Assembly (NCBI GenBank): GCA_029851415.1
Contig: CM056742.1
Span: forward strand, 158,167,121 to 158,231,120
Reading direction: 5' to 3'
Length of the DNA stretch: 64,000 nucleotides
Origin: Eretmocerus hayati
Taxonomy: Eukaryota; Arthropoda; Insecta; Hymenoptera; Aphelinidae
The translations under genes were made by a program, and so were the position numbers. The first letter of the stretch is position 1. Each line of letters starts with the position of its first letter. Shown here one piece after another: positions 33,801 through 46,931 of this stretch. A model generated the notes under the pieces. It was given only the letters and a program-made list of their open reading frames with translations, was not told the DNA's origin and did no database searches.

Positions 33801-36800
33801 TCAATTTCAGGTAGGAAAATAGTAAGCGATATTAACTAAGAGAATTTTCATGTCAAAATTTGGATTGATCGAGTCCATTTCAAATTTGACATTATCAGGA
33901 ATTCGTAAGGATTGGTTAATATTCAATTATTAAAAATTCAATTGCGATTTGATAAGTAGAAAAGAATCAATTCATTGTGATACTAATCTCGAGAAGCAAT
34001 TCGTGATACTTTGAAAGGAATGATCACGATTTGGGTCGCGAATCGCTCGTTTTGTGATAATAAGTAATTTAGATTGGCAAAGTTGAATCAGAATGAATAA
34101 TATCCAATTTCATTGCTGGTGTCAATTCGTTTCAAGATATTTCCATGCATTGGACCAAACCTTGTTGAATATGATATTGTTTGCATCTGAAAAATTGACA
34201 GCTTCATTATGTATTGTGAAAAAATGAATGCATCATGAAATCAATAGAATCCAGTTGCCGAGGGAGGCTCCAAGTTGTTGAACAGAATTCATGTAAATAT
34301 GAATAATATTTGGGAGTTAATTTTTAATGTGTATTGTTGCTTCTATGGATTGTGATTGTTCATTTCTATGTTAGTTCATCACGGAGGAAATTCAATCCAG
34401 AAATCTAAGATTTTCATTCTTACCTTATGAATAGTGAAGCATGAAATTTCCCGGGTTCGATTTACGAAGGGAGTAATATTGAAAAGTTAGTAATTCAGAT
34501 CGAGTGGGAGCTCATGTCGTAATGCAAAATTTGAGTGGATGTTTTCAGAATAGCATGGAAAGTATTTTCTTCAAAATTTCCATTCCAAGTTGAAAAATGG
34601 CAAACATATTCAAAATGGCTCAGGATGTCTTCGAAGTATTTCTCAATAAATTGCGTCGTGTGTCAGTTATGAACTCAATCTCATAGAAACTTATCTTTGT
34701 TCCAGAGGCGTTTGTTGTTTGAATCATACCTATGGATGTAATGAAAAATTTCTCATGATTGCGGATTTGAATTTTTTGTTTCAATGTGAACTTTCAATGA
34801 ATCCATTCAAAACACATTACCAGGATCAGTAACGATGAGATCTGAGTAATTTAACGGAAAAATTATTCGATAAATCGTTGATCCTCTTGTTCGCAGAGGA
34901 ATAGCGCATAATAGATATCGGTTACATCATTAAACATGAATCAAGCTCATCCATTAGGATATACATACAAAACTTAGATAATGAATGAATTATAAATATA
35001 TATATAATGATATCCGATGTGTGTGATCGTTTTCACGGTCAATAAGAAATTGGATTATATTAGTTCTGGATACACAGGATTTAATTCCTCAACTATCAGT
35101 GTTTATTGCTTCCCGAATTCTTAGATTGATCCCATTATCACTGAGTGATCGAACAATTTTAATGAATTTTAAGGCAGAGACTCACCTGCACTCTGAATCA
35201 TGAAGATATGGCATCATCCTGAGATCAATTGAATGAATAGATATCATATCACCAGTAGACGTTGTCTGGATGGTGCTACATTTTTCTACTGTACCAGGGT
35301 CGATTAATTCTTTATGTTCCTCTTGTCAAAAAAAGAGTGTGACAATTTCATTTCGTCTGACCGATTACTGAAAGGCTGCATATGATAAATTACTCAGCGT
35401 GAGATATCATGATATTGAATTTTTGCCAGAACCATATTTTAGAATTATCTCGAGTTCTCTGAATCAAACGAATACTTATTTCACACCTGACAATCCTTAT
35501 ATTCAAATCAACCATTCGTTGCCGAATATAGCGAATACAAATCAAAAATTCAATTGGAAGGTTAAGATACTTAACAATTGAGTCGTCACTGATTGTTTCT
35601 TCAATTCTTCCTGGACATAATACTTGGGGAATAATTTCGTTGAATAGTTTACTGGAATTGTTCTTCTTCCTGATGTATTTCCCATGGCTCACCTTTTGTC
35701 TAAGTTGTGATAAAATTCGACAAGTATGTAATTCAGCAAAAAGTTCCAAATGAGTACTCTGAATCATGTCACGAGTGATCGGTTACTTTCTCCCTGAGAA
35801 TTATTCGCCAAGTTCTACGTTAGCATTTAAAATTGAACATGGCACGCTAAAAAAATGTTCATATCGGTTTAGTGAGTGGGTCAAATGAAATGTCATCGTT
35901 GCAGGTTTATTCGTAAAATCTCCCTTGTTCAACAGAAATCCGAGTAAGATTTTCCAAAATTGAAGAGTTTCACGGATGGAATTTGTTCAAAGGATGAGTT
36001 TATAGCTGAAATGAATGAAAATAGGATGGAAAGGAGAAGAGATAGCTAGTGTGGGGCGTAATACTCCATTGAGGCAACGTAGCTAGATGGGCAATGTCTC
36101 AAAATATTTCAAAAAATTTTGGTTTTCTTCACTATAGGATTCTATCAACTTTGAGACTACTGAAAATTTCACTATGAGCCTTAAATATTGTCGAGGAAGA
36201 AAATTTGTCTATCTGAACACCGAACATAATGCAAAAGGTTTCCAAAATCTCGTTCAGCCCATTATACAAAATGGGCCATCAACTTAGATGTTGATGAATA
36301 CATTTGAGATTTATCGGCAGATCCATAAAATCGGTTGAACCATTCTTAAAGTCCTGAGTCATTGCGATTTCACTCTACTCCATATCGATGAAATTTTCAT
36401 CGAAAGAATAGGAATATTCCCACTGGAGCCAGTTTTTTTTTCGATATATCATTAAGGTCAAGTTTTTGTAATCTCTTTCTGGAATTTTTTGATCATTATC
36501 CCATACGCGAGGGATATGATATGTAAATTTCTCTGGGGGTTCTCAACTAATTGTGAATGTAATGTCAATCAAAATCCCGTACAATTCTTCATAGGAAGAA
36601 ATTGTGATGATATAAATATTTCAGGACTGAGAAAAGAAAAATTTTCCACTCGAATCGAGGGTTGGCCGCGGTTAGTTTGTTGATTTCATGGATTCTGGAT
36701 TTTTTAAGAGCTTCCGATAACTCATCTGCTTATTCAGTTTGAGGAGGTCCGATGTTCTCTGCTCTTGAATTTTATCTGTAAAAATTGTTATTTAAAAGCC

Positions 36801-38900
36801 TAAACATAGAGTCAGTGAGTCAATTAAAGATCGAGGATGAATTTCAATATGATTCATGGATATAACTTCATGAAAGATATTATTGAAATCTAATGGAGAT
36901 GAAAATTTATTGGTGTAAAGATGGTCTTCATTGGAATCCCAGAAGGATTGGGATTTTTCATTTCCTTTCCAGCGTAGCATTTTGATCCCTCAAATTAAGA
37001 CCCGAGACTATGTACTCCTAATTTAAAAAATTGGAAGTCACCTATCACTGCTATTTGTGTATTTTTTTATCACCTCTCCAATCCAGATCGACTTATTTGT
37101 TGATCAATGTACAACTCATTTACTCAAACATACCAGAGCATGTCGAAAATCTTTCATTTGTAATTCTGGACTGAACCTGTTTCTCACTTACTCAAAAAAC
37201 ACACAATTTCATTGAGATTGCTACTGATTCATTTTGCAAAAACTCATCCTATACAAATTTCTCATGGATCAATAAAGATGATTCACTCTTTTTTGTACAT
37301 CATCAAATATGGCCAGTCTATTTGAATGTTGAAGGTGATGAATCTTCAATCCTAATGCAATCTAGAATGTATGTTTATTCAATAATATTTTTGGTTGAAG
37401 ATTCCTGCAAATCGAACCAGGAAATGAGAGATTCACATCCTCTTTTGATAGATGAGGTAGAATGGAGAGATATCAGAGATTATGGAAAAAGAGATCTTCG
37501 AATGTTGATTGATTGAAATATGTGGGAAAAAAATCACGACAAAAGCGAGAATATTTGCAATACAACAAGAGCAATAAGTAGGCCATTCTCGATTGAATTG
37601 TATAACTGATTATGTCAATGATTAACCAAGATTAGTTAAATTGAATTATAATGGAAAACAAAAGAATACCAATTTTACATCTTCTTACTGTTTATAATAA
37701 TATAATAATACATATACATATAACAGAATATTATAAAATTCGCACATAATGTATTCCAAAATGTCAGAGGAATATACAGATTCGATGAGCGTTAAAGGAA
37801 TAAAATTCTGTCGACTGAATCTTAGAATGATTCACGAAACTAATTACATGAAAGAAAATTTTACACTACTCATGAACGATTATGTAGGTTTAAGAATATA
37901 AGTATATAAAAAAAATATAATGATTCGTAATCATTACAAAGCTGTACAGAAAATTTATGAAAAAAAGGCCTGTCTCTTATGGAATCACTTAAAACGAGCA
38001 GTCGATGAACATTTCTTATGATAGTAATCTGACAATTGCGATTATATTTTTACTTGAATTCCTCTCCATCCATCCTAAAAGAGTTATAGACAGATCACAG
38101 AACCAAGGAAACATTAACAAGTGAAAAAAAAAAAGAATCAGTGATTTTCATTCTAGCAATGAACTCGGGGATTATTCTTTGTTTCACCAATGACAGCACA
38201 TGGAACAATTGAACAAGAAGAATTTAGGTAAGCTTCGAACATTAACAAGTCTTTCTCACAAACGTCAATCTGCATCCTCGTAGAATTTTCCTGTTGGATG
38301 ATTTGAGATGGATGAAAAACTAAACATTTTGTAAAATATTAAGGTGAACTATGACAATGACTAAACAGGTGGAATAGACAATTCATATTACTTGCATGAT
38401 TGCCTATCCAACCGAATTTGAAAATGGAAGAATGAAGCTAGAAAAATTATCTAGTAAATAATATTGATGGCATATTGTCGAGGGAAACTTTTAGAAAAAA
38501 ATTGGTTCTTCCATTCTCTCAAAATTTATTGTATAAAATCTCAAGGCGCGGATTGGAATGTTGGGAGATAATCAGATAAGAAAGGAAGAAATGTGAAGAT
38601 GAGTGCAAGATGTATGTTAGTGCTGAAATTCAAAGTGTGATGAAATACAAAAGCTGAAAGGGAGAGAATGAATGAAGGATGTATTGAGCTGAGAGCAAGT
38701 GCGTCAAATTTAATTATTGCTTATGGCATATTATTATCACTCACAAATAAGCAAGATTGAAACTGATTTCAGTCGTGACACAAGAAAGGCCGTAATCTAA
38801 TGATTAATTCTGTATGTATACAAACGAAAATAAATATATAATAACATGGCGATTAAAAATAATGATATTGTATCCCTCTGTAAATATAATTATAAAATAA
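30809..38900 (+). other. Rbp6: Putative long spliced 3' UTR of the Musashi gene
   Basis: The acceptor TTTTCATTTCAG (AG at 30807-30808) can pair with the donor at 28300. From here to about 39 kb the sequence is uniformly AT-rich, poor in CpG, has no recognisable mobile element and no sizeable frame, unlike both flanks. Candidate AATAAA signals occur near 31009, 32667, 34647, 37269 and 38826. Long alternative 3' UTRs are usual in insect neural RNA-binding protein genes. That this is transcribed is inference; it could equally be clean intergenic DNA. Confidence 0.35.
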
Positions 38901-41900
38901 TACGATTATCATTACTATATGATCCATTATACATACTATACATATTAAAATATATAAACATCTGATGAATTAATATTATTAATTTAAGAAAAAAAGGTTC
39001 ACGACGTGCCGTGTGTATGTGGGAATTAAATATGAAATATAATGGACATTGTTCAATTCAATCTGAAAAAGATATCTTTTTATTTTGCCCCTCACATTTC
39101 AATACGTATCAAAGCCAATGATGATTAAAAAAGCTAAGAATGTCAAATGATGAATCGATTTCTATTCAATCTTGAATGATCCCAGATTCAAAATGAGAAA
39201 GTATTTGTACATTATTGCCATTGGGTGCTATGCTCACTCCGGGTGCTAGGAGAAATTATTTCCCGAGCAAAGCGAGGAATCACAGTCTTCCGCATCCGAA
39301 ATGAGCCTGCGAGTACAGGCGAATTACGATCTATCATCACGAGAACCCTGAAGTTGCAAGTAAAAGTGGCATTTTTAGGTTAGAATGATGAAAATCCGCT
39401 TTGCTCTGATGGAAACGATACATTTTCCAAAATATATTTTTTCATCCTCCAACTATCGCAAGGGCTCGGAAGCCTTTTGATTGGGGAAAGTAGGACTAAG
39501 AGCAGGGATCGTGGAATTGACCATAGAACTTTGATATATCATGTGATCGAATACGATGAGATTCAGAGGTAATAACAGCCAGAGGGTCAAGGAAGACTAT
39601 AAATTCTTTGGAGAATAATGTTTAGCGAGAAAAGGATTTTCCCCACTGAAAATTGTTCAGGGGTGAGTCTATCAAGTTATAAACGTGATCCAATTTGTAT
39701 TTCTCCCGATCTCCTTCCGAGGACGGTGCTACAATTCGTTTTATAGGAAAAGAAATTCGGAAATCCAAGTATGACTGTATGTAGTGATGATGAGGATGGA
39801 GATATCTTGATATGGTCGTAAACTCATTTCTCTACTTGTTGTCGATAGTTTGAATACTAAAATCATATCTCCATGGACGAATTAATGTCTATGCGCGACT
39901 CACGAGTCTTTTCCAAATCAAACCGCATGGATAACAAGATAATCTGAGAATACGAGGTATCCGATTATTGAATTGAACACAATGGAAGTAACATCAGTGA
40001 TTGTAATGATATTTCGGAAAAATTCAAAATAACCTATCTGAGACCAGTTTTACTCGGATACAATTCACTGCACATTGGACTCTCGACAAGATATGAGCAT
40101 GGAAAGCTATTCATAAAAACGAGATTTGCAAAATCCATGAGATAAATCAAATGAAATTACTTCTTTCACTCTTTTGAGGGATAATAGAGTGCTCAGAGCA
40201 ATATTTCCCCCGTCAATTTCCCAGTCTTCGAGTAAAGACCTCTTTCATATATTACCGTAAGATTCCACGTGAAGATTCAACGTGGGAACTTACATATTGG
40301 GAAATCACAGCTATTCTCGTCATGACGTCAGTACTATGTCCACGCATGATAAGATTTTCGATTTTTCCCGCTGTAGAACTGCTTATAAACAAAAACCGTT
40401 AATACATAGTATCAGTCAAATCGTGTCTGTTATTCCAAAGACTTTGCCCAGAAAATTTTTTTTCGTTTGAGAACACAAATTCCTCGTGGTTTTCCCTAAA
40501 TCATGTCATTAGTAAATAATAATTTTTCTACTTTTGTCCTTGTATCTCATCTCAGTCGATCATATAAATCGAGGTTCTGCGGCCAATTCCATGGTCTCTG
40601 TTCTTAGTTGAATTTTCTCCATTTACAGATCTATCATTCACAGTGAGTTCTCAAGGACAAAGAGTTGCATAGTTTCCGGGATGGGGTGGTTTCGGATGAA
40701 ACAAAAGAATTTTCTTCCTTATTTTGTAGCTAGAATCGTTTAGAATTGGTGTAAAATCGGTCAATTCACTGACGCTTTTTGCGATCCTCATCTCGACTGT
40801 TTTTAATCTGCTCTGATTTACTGTAATTCTGGTTCAGCTGATGTTGAAAAACCCGCTCTTACTCAATTTTCTTCGTGAGAATCATACAAACTTTCATATT
40901 TGATTGGCAACTGTAGTAATCCGACGTCAAGGTAATTGGTATGCTTTTTGCGAGAGAAACAGCTGGTTTAGATGAGTTCATCAAGGAGTTGAGGATACCG
41001 AAAAAAGTTTTACATATCTTATGAGAGGAAGTAAAAGGACTGGTTTGAATATGGGATATGCTATAGAGGATTCTTTCACTCTATCTTCATTGTCTTCGTC
41101 AGCTGAGATAATGACACGAGACAGTGAATTCTTCAGTTGTGACGTGACAGTGCCAGAGACACGTATACCTAAATAATAGGTCTTCTCCTGAGAAAAAAAA
41201 TGATTCTAAAAAAGCAGATATTCATAAATCCACATTGTTCATGAAAACATACTTTGCCATTGTGATGTGCTCCTTCAGCAACACCTCTACGCATTGGTCT
41301 CTGACATTTCCTCCAAGTTTCCCGTTATTGAGTATATCAGAGTTATCTCATAAAATCTGTCATCAATGAGATTTGAAAATTTTGGTCTCATCTCCACCAC
41401 TGCTTGCCTGGCAAATTTGAAAAATTTTTGGTAACTCGCTAAGCTCTCGACGAGTACTACGAAATTCCCAATTTCGACCATGACCGTTGGTTTAGTAAAC
41501 GATTCCTCTCCGATCCCTATCCTATTCCTGAGCGAGATATCCGTTTTGAGAATGAGGCTTACAGATTTTCCGGTAGACCTAAACTTGTTTCGCAATCAAT
41601 TTGGAAGACAAGCATTCAACTAACAGATGTCTTAATCAGTTTCGACTCAAATTTGTGTAAGCAAACGATCGAAATATCGGCTTTGACAGACAGGACGAGC
41701 TATTCTGTCAGCCTTGTCCGCCAACTTCACTGCAGAGCAAATCTATTCAAGGTTAGTAAATGTAGAAAAAAAGTTCATGAAGTTCTTAAGCGTTGGTAAG
41801 TTAGACCACCATACGTGTAACAGCTGATGAGTTTCTCTGAATTGTTGTGAACTGGAAAAGTAGATCTCCAATCGTGTTGATGGCAGAATCTTGACTAGCA

Positions 41901-43019
41901 GTTGTCGCGTGAGTATACTGTATAGACAGATCTTGGATGTTGAAAAAATAATCGCGACCAGGTTTCTTGTAACATTTGTAAAATGTCAAGGGCCTGAAGT
42001 CTCTGCGAGGAGCGATAAAAGAATCCATGAGGTATTGATTCTTTGAGCGCGGCTATGAGGGGTTTTCAGGTACTGAATGAACTAATGTTCTTAATATATG
42101 GATGCGATATTTGGTAGCACGTTTGAAGTATAGAATTTGCAGTTTGCTCGCTGATAAATTGATATCTTCGAAGGTTATGACCTCTATAGTATGCATGGCA
42201 GGAATCCATCAAAAATTTCCTCACAGGATTTGGTTTGCATGATTCTCGCGGTGAACCAACGTGCAGGCTCTTATGAAGTATCAATGTTGAATCGCTGGCG
42301 AGCTACTTTCATATTTGGTGCGTCACGTCTCTGCACTTACACAAGTGTGTGATGCGTGTACGTTTATGAGAGTCTCGTACACGTCACAATCTTGTTTATG
42401 TTATTATAAGAGTTGATGAATTCTCTCTATTTCACCATCTCTTGAATAAGCTCTGCCGGATACTCAGACTAAATTCTCTGGAATTTCTCTACTGAACTCG
42501 TCAACAAACTCATTCAATATTACTGGGAGCACTTCCATCAGTTTCCTGAATTGTAGCGGAAAGACTCTGGAACAGTCACATGAGCTCCATGAGAATCTTC
42601 CATTTTGTAATATATCAGTGCTAGCGGTGCATGATCTGTTCAACCCAATACTACATCAACAGATCGAGGTTCTGTAACGAAATTCTTCAGCATTTTGATG
42701 CCAATGTAGCATTGCTTATTTCAGTAGAATTATATCATAACTGCAGTTGCGAGGGACTATATACCATGTGACCACGATACTTCTGGCAAAATTTGGAGGT
42801 TATTCCTATGCCCTGTGCTTGTGCATGTATGTTTTGTCAGAAATATCATGGTCACATTGTACATCACTGTCGGAAAAAAATATTTCGAACGATTCTATGA
42901 TGACGAAACCCGACCATGGTTTTCGAGAGGAACTTTTCGAAACGTAATCTCAATAGAGAGTTGATCGTAACAATAACTCGGAGCAGAGCGGACCACTATC
43001 ACCTTGCAGCCTCTCTGCA
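38901..43019. other. Probably intergenic, no gene seen
   Basis: Short chance frames only. I see no splice-supported exon, RNA gene or clear repeat. Confidence 0.4.
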
Positions 43020-43110
43020 CCGAGTAAAGATTGTCAAGTCACCCAGGGGGTCGATTCTAGATTTCGGTCTAGACCAGTCGCGCGGGTGTAATGACCAGAA
43101 TTTTTTCGAG
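43020..43110 (-). repeat. Dispersed repeat fragment related to 28540-28620
   Basis: Read on the minus strand, CTGGTCATTACACCCGCGCG is followed by GGTCTAGACCGAAATCTAGA and ATCGACCCCCTGGG. At 28558-28617 on the plus strand CTGGTTACTAGATG is followed by TTTAGACCGAAATTTGAAAT and CGACCTGCTGGGGG. The order and spacing agree, so the two are diverged copies of one repeat family. Confidence 0.5.
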
Positions 43111-45789
43111 GTAGTGCGTGACCTGCGCGCCTTGATTCACGATTTTATTCTGAACAGATGTGGGAATTTCAAGATGGCCAAGAATCTATAAATTGACTGT
43201 CGAATTTTGGTGGTAAAGTTTAAGAATGGCCCTTAGAGATCGACAACTAAATTGAATTATCCCTGATCTTCAATTAGTTCGTAGGCGTGGGTTTTCCAAT
43301 AAAGAATAAAAATTCAAGAAGCCTCGGTGATAATTCTATTACTCTTGTACAAATTGACAAAATTGCAATAGATGTGTTTGAGATGAGTCTCGGTTTCAGA
43401 ATGAGCTACTGAATGCCGCATCTAGCCTCCTTATATATGATTTTTGAATATCTCGTTCCTGTCGTTGCAATTTCTGTGAGCTTGTTCATGCAGCAAATCC
43501 ATCTAACACCACCAGCTTTTCTTGTGCGGCACTTGCATGAGCAGATTGTCCTTTCATCGGTAGGCCAATAATCGCTAAAATCTCATAGCAAAAGGAATGT
43601 ATACAGTAGCTAACCAACTGCATGCACAACCAGCATTCGTTGCACGCATCGTGCTTTGAACCATGCATCTGAAAATTTTATTTTCTACAGCAACGCTTTT
43701 CCTAGCACTATGACTATGCACCGAGAGCTGCGATGGAATCACCCCTTTTTCTGAAAATTCTATTTCTTCCGTCAATTGTTGAAAATATTCTGTTCCTGGG
43801 AGAGAAAGAGATTGAATAATTCGCGGCTCAATGTTTCACAATGTTCGACGCGAAGATAAAGTAGATAACTGTAATGAAATGTCCTCCTTATCCAAACCTA
43901 CCTCTAGCAAACCACAGAATCAAGTTGCATTGTGTTTTGCAGCCCATACTTCACAGCTTCCTTGTTAAATAAGAGAATAACCATTGGTTATCCCTTTTGT
44001 GCTTTAAGGCCATGTGAAGGCTCTACCTTTACCGACCGAGCGGGTACTCGTTTGGGGGAGTAGTTTCAAGGCAGCCGTACAGAGGCGCCACAGTAAACTA
44101 CTCCGACACATATATAGTAACTATCAGAGGTAGGGCTGGAAAAACGAGTGTTTTTCACGAATCGTGAAGAATCGCGTTTCTACAACAACACATTTACACT
44201 TCTTTATAAAATCAACGGAAAATAGCCCATGACAAAACTGCATCCTCAAAAAATTCCATCTATCTCACTTTCACTGTTCCACTTCACTTCACTAAAATAC
44301 ATAACACTTTTTTCACTTTACTCACCTATAAACCGACTATCACTGGCTTCAATCTCCCAACTGGTGAAGTGGTGACTCAGAAATTCTTTTTGCAGAATCT
44401 GCTTGAATTTCTGTTGTCGCCTCTCACTTCACATTCTAGCTGGGAAATCCTAAGCATAGAAAACCGCTTGAATATCTCATCTGAAATTCAACCCCCCATC
44501 TTCGACTCAGGAATTCTTATTGCAGAAATCTGCTTGAATCCCTGTTATTGTCACTTGGGACGGGGGAGTTCTCAAAGTATCAAAATTTCCATGTAAAGTA
44601 AAAATGGCAATTATATCATAAATTCCTCCTGAACCTATACCTGGAAAGAAAGAGATACATTACCAATATGATTTATCACTATTAAATTATCATTAGTCAT
44701 GTAAATATAGAACCATTGAATCAGCAAGTTACCTGTACTACGAATGAGAAACGACAAAGTACTTTCTTTCATGAACTTTTGCATGAGAAACTAGTGGCAT
44801 TTCAGTATCTCGCTGGCTCTTAGAATCTAATACAGTTTGAGTGTATATATGCCACATGCCCCTCACTAGATTTCAATGAATGTGTTGGAACTAGAGCAAG
44901 CAATTTTTTTGGAGTTTCACCTGTGAAGATAAGTACAATAAGTTTTCAATAAGTAACCAATGAGCCATCTAATTCAACAGAGTTAGATAGATATCACTTC
45001 TGTAACTTGGAAGAATAACGTGAAGATGAATTTCTAAACTTTTTCTTAGCAAACGTAGAAAACCATGAAGCTTATCACCATGACAATCAGAAAAATCTCA
45101 CCATACAGAGGCACTTTGAATCAATAATTGTCCAGTCTACTCACTCTCCTTCATCAAAGTTTACAATCAGAGCTCCGCTGTTGGTCCAACTAGACCACCA
45201 CACCAAAAATACCTGGACACCCTTCCGATATGTTAATTAGCTACCCTGAAGTGGTTCCTGGGGGTCTGCAGAAGTATTCGGAGTGAGTATTTGGCTTCTG
45301 AGATACTCCGGGTAAGTTTCGGGCCAGAACATATACCTTTGTCTCAAAGTGCGAGGTTCTGGAAATAGAAAAAAAATAAAGAAAATTCTTCAACTCCCAT
45401 CACATATTATCTATTCTAGGGAGATCATAATTTTTGCAATCATTTGAATACAAAAACTTTGAGTCACGGTGGAATTTATAGAAAATATCTGTGCAACAAG
45501 AGTTGTTGACATCTAGCCCCATTGAGCAACATAGCAAAAGCAGACAACTTATAATCTCGCGGGTAGAAGAACTATATTGCACAGCGAGTTGGCTTCAAGC
45601 ATAGTCGATTGCCACTGAATTCAAGTGCCTCCGACGTCCATTAATTTTCACGGAAAACTCAATTTTCTTTCTATACTTACGTACAAAGAATCGGCTTGAA
45701 AGCAGTCGACAATTTGTTTTTGCTGCGAAGAGATGCGTGACTGTCGCCAAATCATGGCACCTACATCCCACACTTCACTTTTCTACCAG
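43111..45789. other. Intergenic, small repeat relic near 44.0 kb
   Basis: No gene is supported. Around 44010-44135 the words GGCTCTACCTTTACCGACC and AACTATCAGAGGTAGGGCT face each other, with TAGTTT and AAACTA flanking GC-rich sequence between them, suggesting a worn MITE. Confidence 0.35.
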
Positions 45790-46010
45790 CACTACAATAA
45801 CACCTACAACCGGGGCGATCCCGTCTACTCGAGCACTCGAGGATGACAAATCGGGCACCCGCGACGGCACCGGGAAGCCCGAAATCGGTGACAAGGTGAT
45901 GGGCGATATCGGAGCGAGGCCGAGACGAGTATGTGTGCGTCCGTGCGTCGTCGTTGTAGTTGTTGTGGCTGCAGCAGACGACAGACTATGCGCCGCGGAC
46001 GCCGTGATTA
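45790..46010. other. CpG-rich patch of unknown role
   Basis: A 220-base CpG-dense patch (GGCACCCGCGACGGCACCGG, CGTCCGTGCGTCGTCG, GCGCCGCGGACGCCG) interrupts AT-rich DNA. One plus frame stays open over it (45737-46021), but includes a low-complexity polyvaline run and is not called. It might be a promoter for the minus- or plus-strand DNA around it, or a repeat relic. Confidence 0.3.
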
Positions 46011-46078
46011 TGTCGGTATAAGCATCGCCACTCTTTTTCCACTTGGTTCCTATCTTTTTCGGGAAAATTATGGAACAG

Positions 46079-46293
46079 TATATAGTTTAGGTTGTACTTG
46101 AAGATCAAATCTATCATTTGCTGAAAGACTAGAGTTGATTGGAATGATCGTTTAGCCAGGAGTCTGAGGACTGTAATTCATGTTTACCGGCATAATTACA
46201 GTCCTCAGACCTCTGTCAAAACAACAATTCCAACCAACTTCAAACTTTTACCAAATGGTATATCTGATCACAAACAACACCCTAAACTATATA
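46079..46293. mobile_element. Hairpin MITE, about 215 bases, TATA-rich ends
   Basis: Left end TATATAGTTTAGG, right end CCTAAACTATATA. The arms pair over about 100 bases with mismatches, including GTCTGAGGACTGTAATT on the left against AATTACAGTCCTCAGAC on the right, around a short loop with TTTACCGG. It encodes nothing. TA at both tips is consistent with TA or TATA target duplication. Confidence 0.8.
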
Positions 46294-46931
46294 GGGTTTT
46301 GAGATATTTTGCCAATTTTTCAGGAAAATTCATTTCAGTCGTAATCGGCTCGTATGGTAAGGTAGAGCTTTTACATGCTCTTAAACTCAATAATTGCCTG
46401 TTCTTCTCGAGCACTTGGCATGTTGATCGTGGATCTAGTGCATGACGAAAGCCCCAGTAATTTATATCTGATGGGTGTATGCTGACAGTATCTTGTTGAT
46501 ATGATATAACATTTCAGCTTTATTCTCGAAAAATGTGTTCTTCAAGATTCTTATGCTTGGACAACACTACTCCAAAGTATTAAAATCTATATTAGTTGTA
46601 AAAGTTACGGATTTCAATCAAAAACCTCTTATGTGATAGGGAACAATAGCTCAATTGACACTTTTTGAGACTGATACCTGCCAAAACAGCCCTTACAAGA
46701 CAAATAATAAGGAAGGTGTTATAGCATCAAAGTTCATGACGTGAATCATGGTTCTTGTTTCAGTAGTTAAACAGACTTGTGATTGGTGCCATTTTCAATA
46801 TCTTCTCCATGCACCTCCCAAATGCAGCAGCCAACAATATTGTTTTTAGGCTTGATGCCTCTGTGACACCCTGGGCAAGATTTAATCAAAATAATACTTG
46901 ATGAACCAATAGCGTGTAGAGTTATTAGTCA

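Noticed and set aside
45737..46021. 94-residue plus frame over the CpG patch
   Set aside because: Low-complexity Val run and no conserved domain; no splice or termination evidence.
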